A stretch of DNA of 64,000 nt, from positions 4,774,001 through 4,838,000 of the forward strand of contig JBAJFE010000026.1 in NCBI GenBank assembly GCA_037903355.1. The letters are read 5' to 3'. The notes beneath the pieces are model-generated. The model did not search any database. It saw nothing but the letters and a program-made list of their open reading frames with translations, and was not told the DNA's origin. This stretch comes from Trichuris trichiura (taxonomy: Eukaryota; Nematoda; Enoplea; Trichinellida; Trichuridae). Positions 59,804 through 64,000 of the stretch are shown piece after piece (positions within the stretch are counted from its first letter, which is position 1; each line of letters starts with the position of its first letter). A program made the translations under genes and the position numbers.

Positions 59804-60907
59804 TCATTGTTTTACGCTTTGTCGATGGCGATCATATCGCGATTCAACTAAAGTGGTCAGTTCACGTGCATTCAGTCGACCAAATTTCCCACCAAGTATC
59901 CTAAAGAAATATTGCTTGCATACTATGCGATATTTGATGCTAAAGAAACAGTAGATGAATATGTTGGCGGAAGAATTGATGCCGACTAGAAGGTTGCTTA
60001 TCTCTACGGATGTGTAGTAAATGTTTTCTAGACTCCTGTTGTCTTCCATTAACGCTTCGATAATGTTGTCTATGAAAGCTAAGGAGTTGCATATGAGAAA
60101 CATAATTACAATGGCAACCAGCATCAAAGTTGTCTTGTTTTCTCGAACTTCACGGCGGTCTTCTGTTTTGTTTAGCTGGATTAGCTGTCGTCGGAGATTG
60201 TATGAATGACGGAGAGTTTTTATGATTCCAATACTGACAACTGAAAGAAGTAGGAATGGAATGCCGAACATCACTGTTGTGTAGCATATCATCATGTATG
60301 CAACATAGTACGTTGAGTTTTGGCGCATCTTGGACGTTACCACGTGAACCGCTGTTGTGTTGTACACATTCGACCAGCATGGGGCAGTTTCAATTTCAGC
60401 CCATCTGGGCAAGTTAAACAAAAAAGAAAATGCAATAGTGCAATAGAGAACAAATTTAACTTTTTCACTTGTGCACCACCGCTGTGCAAGAAATGGGTAA
60501 CAAACACCAAAATACCGGTGTGTACTGACCATAACGGTCATCCCAACACTCCAGGTTTGTCCAATCAAGGCAATAGCGTACGTCCACCGTTGAGTGAAAC
60601 AGGCAAAATTCATTAGGGCTAAAATGCCGGATTCTTCGCTGATTGCCGGTAGAGATAGCATACAGAAGGCACCCAAAAGGACTATGAGATCACTGACTGA
60701 TAGAGCGATCAAGTACCAATTCACAACACTTGAGCGCATTCTTGCGTGCCGGAATACGCTTATATTGATTATGTTAGCCAGTAATCCGAAAATAACTATT
60801 GGTACTATACAGACGACTCGAATGATAAAACTAAATCGATCATACGGATTGTGATTACAACGATCCATAGGTACTGCTGAGCGAGTAGAATTCACTGTGC
60901 GGTCCAT
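59804..60907 (-). CDS. FMRFamide-receptor-like GPCR, intronless, 367 residues
   Basis: Rhodopsin-class receptor, probably for a neuropeptide. Start ATG at 60905-60907 (MDRTVN), stop TGA at 59804-59806. Seven spans are visible: TM1 with GLLANIINI, TM2 with LSVSDL, TM3 ending MVSTHRYFGVCYP (HRY replacing DRY), TM4 FVLYCTIAFSFLFNLP, TM5 TVMFGIPFLLLSVV, TM6 LMLVAIVIMFLICNSLAF and TM7 INSSANIFIYCFF (NSSANxxIY replacing NPxxY). Cysteines fit the TM3-ECL2 bridge. The wording around TM3 and TM7 is closest to nematode FRPR/DMSR-type receptors; the ligand cannot be told. It is opposite in strand to GTPBP3, which continues beyond it, so the gene is probably nested in a GTPBP3 intron. Confidence 0.9.
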   Translation of the reverse strand: MDRTVNSTRSAVPMDRCNHNPYDRFSFIIRVVCIVPIVIFGLLANIINISVFRHARMRSSVVNWYLIALSVSDLIVLLGAFCMLSLPAISEESGILALMNFACFTQRWTYAIALIGQTWSVGMTVMVSTHRYFGVCYPFLAQRWCTSEKVKFVLYCTIAFSFLFNLPRWAEIETAPCWSNVYNTTAVHVVTSKMRQNSTYYVAYMMICYTTVMFGIPFLLLSVVSIGIIKTLRHSYNLRRQLIQLNKTEDRREVRENKTTLMLVAIVIMFLICNSLAFIDNIIEALMEDNRSLENIYYTSVEISNLLVGINSSANIFIYCFFSIKYRIVCKQYFFRILGGKFGRLNARELTTLVESRYDRHRQSVKQ

Positions 60908-61327
60908 TTCTGACCTGCAAAGCAACTGTTTATGAACTTCATCTAGAAGTGAATCAGAGAAAGTGTGTATGCGTTTTGTGACTGAATTCAGTTTAGGATA
61001 GGTTCCTCGCTGTATGTTTTGACTGAACTTCGAGAAAGTCTCAGCTGATCATGTTTTTCAGTAGCTAGTGACGAAACGTACGATTTTATTGCCTTCGTTA
61101 TTTAGCCCTGAAACTGCAGTACCACTGAAAGTTAGCAAAGCTAGTCATTGAAAGCATCGTCCTAGTTAACAAATAGACTATCAGTTATCTGCGCAGACCG
61201 AACACTTTTCTTTCGCTATCTGAAAACGAGTTATTCGGTTGTTCTCGTTATATTTATATGTAGTTATTACAGATCTGATACTTCGTAACCGTGCGTGTGC
61301 ATTCCCTTTTAGGAAGTGTACGAATTG

Positions 61328-61607
61328 AATGGACGTTAATGACGGAGGACGAGTCCCGTCAAAAACGTTTATTTCTCCGGAGCTTTCGGGTCACTCGAGA
61401 CCCATCTTCAGCGGTTCTAAATTATGGATATCTATAATCCAGATAACCAGATATCTAGATATCCATAATTTAGAACCGCTGAAGACGGGTCTCGAGTGAC
61501 CCAGAAGCTCCGGAGAAATAAACGTTTCTGACGGGACTCGTCCTCTGTAATTAACGTCCATTCATCATGAAATATTACAGTCCCGTACCAAGACATCACA
61601 TATTCAA
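61328..61607. mobile_element. 280-bp minimal palindromic element, 11-bp target duplication
   Basis: TGTACGAATTG is repeated at 61317-61327 and 61608-61618. Arms of about 115 bases (from ATGGACGTTAATGACGGAGG at the left to about 61562) are inverted around an AT-rich centre, and each carries the recurrent motif (61375-61413 minus, 61477-61515 plus). The unpaired right tail contains TCCCGTACCAAGA, shared with the tail of the 56299-58154 element. That makes this a non-autonomous member of the same group. Confidence 0.82.
61375..61413 (-). ncRNA. Hammerhead-like motif
   Basis: On the minus strand CTGAAGATGGGTCTCGAG, then TGACCCGAAAGCTCCGGAG. GGGTC/GACCC forms the stem. The mirror copy at 61477-61515 has lost the GAAA box (CCAGAAG). 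Confidence 0.38.
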
Positions 61608-61618
61608 TGTACGAATTG

Positions 61619-64000
61619 CCACCGTTGTGGATAGCAATTTTTGGCTAGCTCAATTCAGCCGCCGCTCCCCAGTCTGTCTCCGCAAGGCAGTGTAGCCTGG
61701 CTGTGCTGTTCAAGCGGGGTTTTAAGTCTTAACGTTTAAACAGTAGAGCATTTACTAAAAAATACAAACATGAATTAATGATTGACGTAAGCAGAAGAGG
61801 AATTTAAAAGGTAAGTAATGACGATGAGCCACGGACGGCAGCGAAGGAACAGATTGAAAGCAAACCTTAATATACCGGCATAGACAAGTAAACAGTTGTG
61901 CCAGAAGGAAAAGGAAATTAGGAAAAAGAGGAAAGGGAGTACGTGAGAATAAGAAAATTTTTTGAGGGAGGGAGAAAAGCGGAGAGATGCTGCTATCCGC
62001 GCATCTTTTTAAAAAGGTTATAAATGTAGTGATACCTTCTAAGCGAACATTCAGATTTTGTCAGTAATTATTTAAAGCGGAAACTTCAAAGGACTTACTG
62101 CACAACTATTGTAATCTCTCTGATCGATTCATGTTCTATTAATACCAATAATATCCCTAATCTATTGCACTGCGGTCTAGTTTCCGACTGATCCTCTCCC
62201 GTATGCCTATTGGTATGGTTTCATTCTCAATCACTGGGACTGTCGCTTGCGCTTACATTGCCAAACCGTTTCATAGGAGCAGGAAGCCGTTCGTTTCGTT
62301 TTAAGACTGCGTACCAAAATGTTGTTCGCAAAAGAATTTATTATAGTCTTGAGCACCTAGCACACATTTCTGAGTTCTCTGTCCGTATTGCTTTGTCTGG
62401 TCCATTTTCTTCAACAGAGCCATTGCAATCTTACCTGTGCACAACATGTTTTCCTAATAGGAGTTTATTTTTTAATTTCAGATAATACAGTAAAACCCCC
62501 GTAAGTTGACCACCCAACGGACTGGGGAAAACTGGTCAGCATAGGAAGTGGTAAACATGTAAGAAGTGGGTATAAGTGCCTCAGCTAACGTGCGGACAAA
62601 TCAACTGGCCAAAATTCGATCAACTTAGGACGGTAGTCACCGTATAGGAGTGGTCAACTTTGGGGGTTTTACTGTATTTCATCTCAACGCTGAGGAACCT
62701 TTTTTGAATTAACTTTTGGTTTGGATACCTTACAGCGAGAAAGATGCCTTTTATAAATAAATAATGGCAGTATTGTCATGTGAGAAATAAAAGTAAATTT
62801 GTTGAAGCGAACTTTAAGTATGTGAAGACTGAGCTTCTTTGAAATGTTCTGCTTTATCAGTGGCACAGTCAGCGTGTTTATACCACAAAAACTAGGTGCC
62901 TATGACGAAGCTTTCAATTCTATCGTCGAACTGTTTATTTTTACTTCCTTCTACTGTTTTTATGTCTGCTCGAATGTGGAAGCCATTTTTTTGTCATTCT
63001 TCCTCTTAACCTTTTAAAGTTAGACTTTTCCAGTAACAGCTGCCGCGCGTTTTGGTGCTGCTAATTAATATAACAGTAGCTGTTTTATGCTGAGAAAGGC
63101 TGGTAATGGGAATGCATTCTTTATTCGCAAGTGGTAGTTTAGTTCGTTGAACAGCCTCCGTTATGTTGGCGTTATGCAGAGCTTATGCATGCTTGTACCA
63201 GTAATTCTAGAAAATATGCGCCCCGATGTGCACACCAGTTACACTCATTTGAAAGGGAGCGGCAGCTTGGGACACTTTCGAGAGCTGTGTTAATATGTTG
63301 CAAGAAGCTGTATTTCCCAGCATTTGTCTGTCAGACAAATCAGACGAAGTATGACTTGTCGAGATTCTGTCATCTGTTGCATGCACTTTGAACGATATTG
63401 TCATTACGCTAATAATTTTAATATAAGTCTTGTTTCATTGCGTTCGAAACTTTTATTTCCCCGTTTACACTGGCCAAGTAAATAATGGCGTAAATAAAAC
63501 TAATTATGGGATGATTAGGTAGTTTACTGACGAAAAACAGACAATTACAGGAAGCAGGCGTTACGGTCACATCCTATGATATGCGTGTTTAATAATTTAC
63601 TAATACCCAGTGCAATCACATGCTTTTAAGAAATTTTTCTAACGGTAAAACTAAACGGCTCAGGAAGCTCTGTCAAACTTTACTTCGTTTTGCTTGCTTT
63701 TTCTTTGTTCTTCGTCAGTAAGCTGCCTATCCGCTTATTGGATAGGGCTTTGCGTGGTTAGGAATTCACTGGGCATCACAAATAAGCATTCAGGTTGCTT
63801 AGAAAAGCACGAAACACAACCGACCTGTCATAAGAAGTTCAATTTTCAACAGTCTAGTTCCTGATGCCATCAATGTTTCATAATGCCTTGCTCAGTTTTT
63901 TTAGAGATTTTTGAATGCTTTGCTCGGATATTCTCATGTTGGGTAAGAAACGAACACAAAAGCCAAAACGATCGTTCAGAAAGGAAGAATTTGATGGGCG
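61619..64000. other. Probable GTPBP3 intron or intergenic, mostly featureless
   Basis: No exon of the GTPBP3 GTPase domain could be found here, so the rest of that gene must lie beyond the window end or be lost. Only the MITE at 62488-62674 was recognised. Confidence 0.45.
62488..62674. mobile_element. 187-bp MITE, third copy
   Basis: Ends CAGTAAAACCCCCGTAAG and TTGGGGGTTTTACTG, with TA on both sides. It has the same length and interior as the 7289-7475 copy, with scattered differences. Confidence 0.85.

Noticed and set aside
1..64000. CRISPR arrays, bacterial operons, rRNA and tRNA genes
   Set aside because: No regularly spaced repeats, no prokaryotic gene structure, and no sequence that I could fold into a tRNA or recognise as rRNA.

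Overview
This is a eukaryotic window, most likely from a nematode. Introns fall into two size classes, about 53-60 bases and several kilobases. Acceptors are of the TTTCAG, TTTTAG or TTTTAAG type. The genes found are a class 1-like semaphorin, an UNC-46/LAMP-like protein, a FMRFamide-receptor-like GPCR and the mitochondrial tRNA-modification GTPase GTPBP3. Very short introns mixed with an AT-rich, transposon-loaded background would suit a clade I worm such as Trichuris, but the genus is a guess. Splice sites were read by eye and may be off by a base or two.

Layout. (1) 345-20444, minus strand: transmembrane semaphorin with signal peptide, sema domain, PSI module, one membrane span and a short tail. 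Ten exons are placed; one short sema stretch between 9327 and 15841 is not. (2) 20445-31125: mostly featureless, with one palindromic insertion and one stray ribozyme-like motif. (3) 31126-36109, plus strand: LAMP-family membrane protein, with a dead mariner transposase in its third intron. (4) 36110-41278: intergenic, with small inverted repeats, a 16-bp minisatellite and a possible small ORF. (5) 41279-59478 and beyond, plus strand: the 5' half of GTPBP3. Its fourth intron is about 15.7 kb and holds most of the large mobile insertions: a pogo-type relic, a palindromic retrocopy of nucleoporin NUP35, a 4.3-kb palindrome of pogo/Tigger transposase and a palindromic Penelope-like endonuclease fragment. 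(6) 59804-60907, minus strand: an intronless neuropeptide-type GPCR between the last visible GTPBP3 exon and the missing rest of that gene, so probably nested in an intron.

The outstanding signal is palindromic insertion. At least ten inverted-repeat elements occur, and several have 11-21 bp direct repeats at their edges, as expected for retroinsertion. Many carry the same motif, CTGAtGA-C-GGG...CCC-GAAA-GCTCCGG. It resembles the hammerhead-ribozyme core known from Penelope-like elements, and one carrier encodes a Penelope-type GIY-YIG endonuclease. The NUP35 copy is laid out exactly as a snap-back cDNA: antisense from past the stop codon to the start codon, a loop of about 150 bases, then sense. 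A simple reading, which is inference, is that a Penelope-like machinery makes hairpin cDNAs, sometimes from host mRNA, and inserts them as palindromes.
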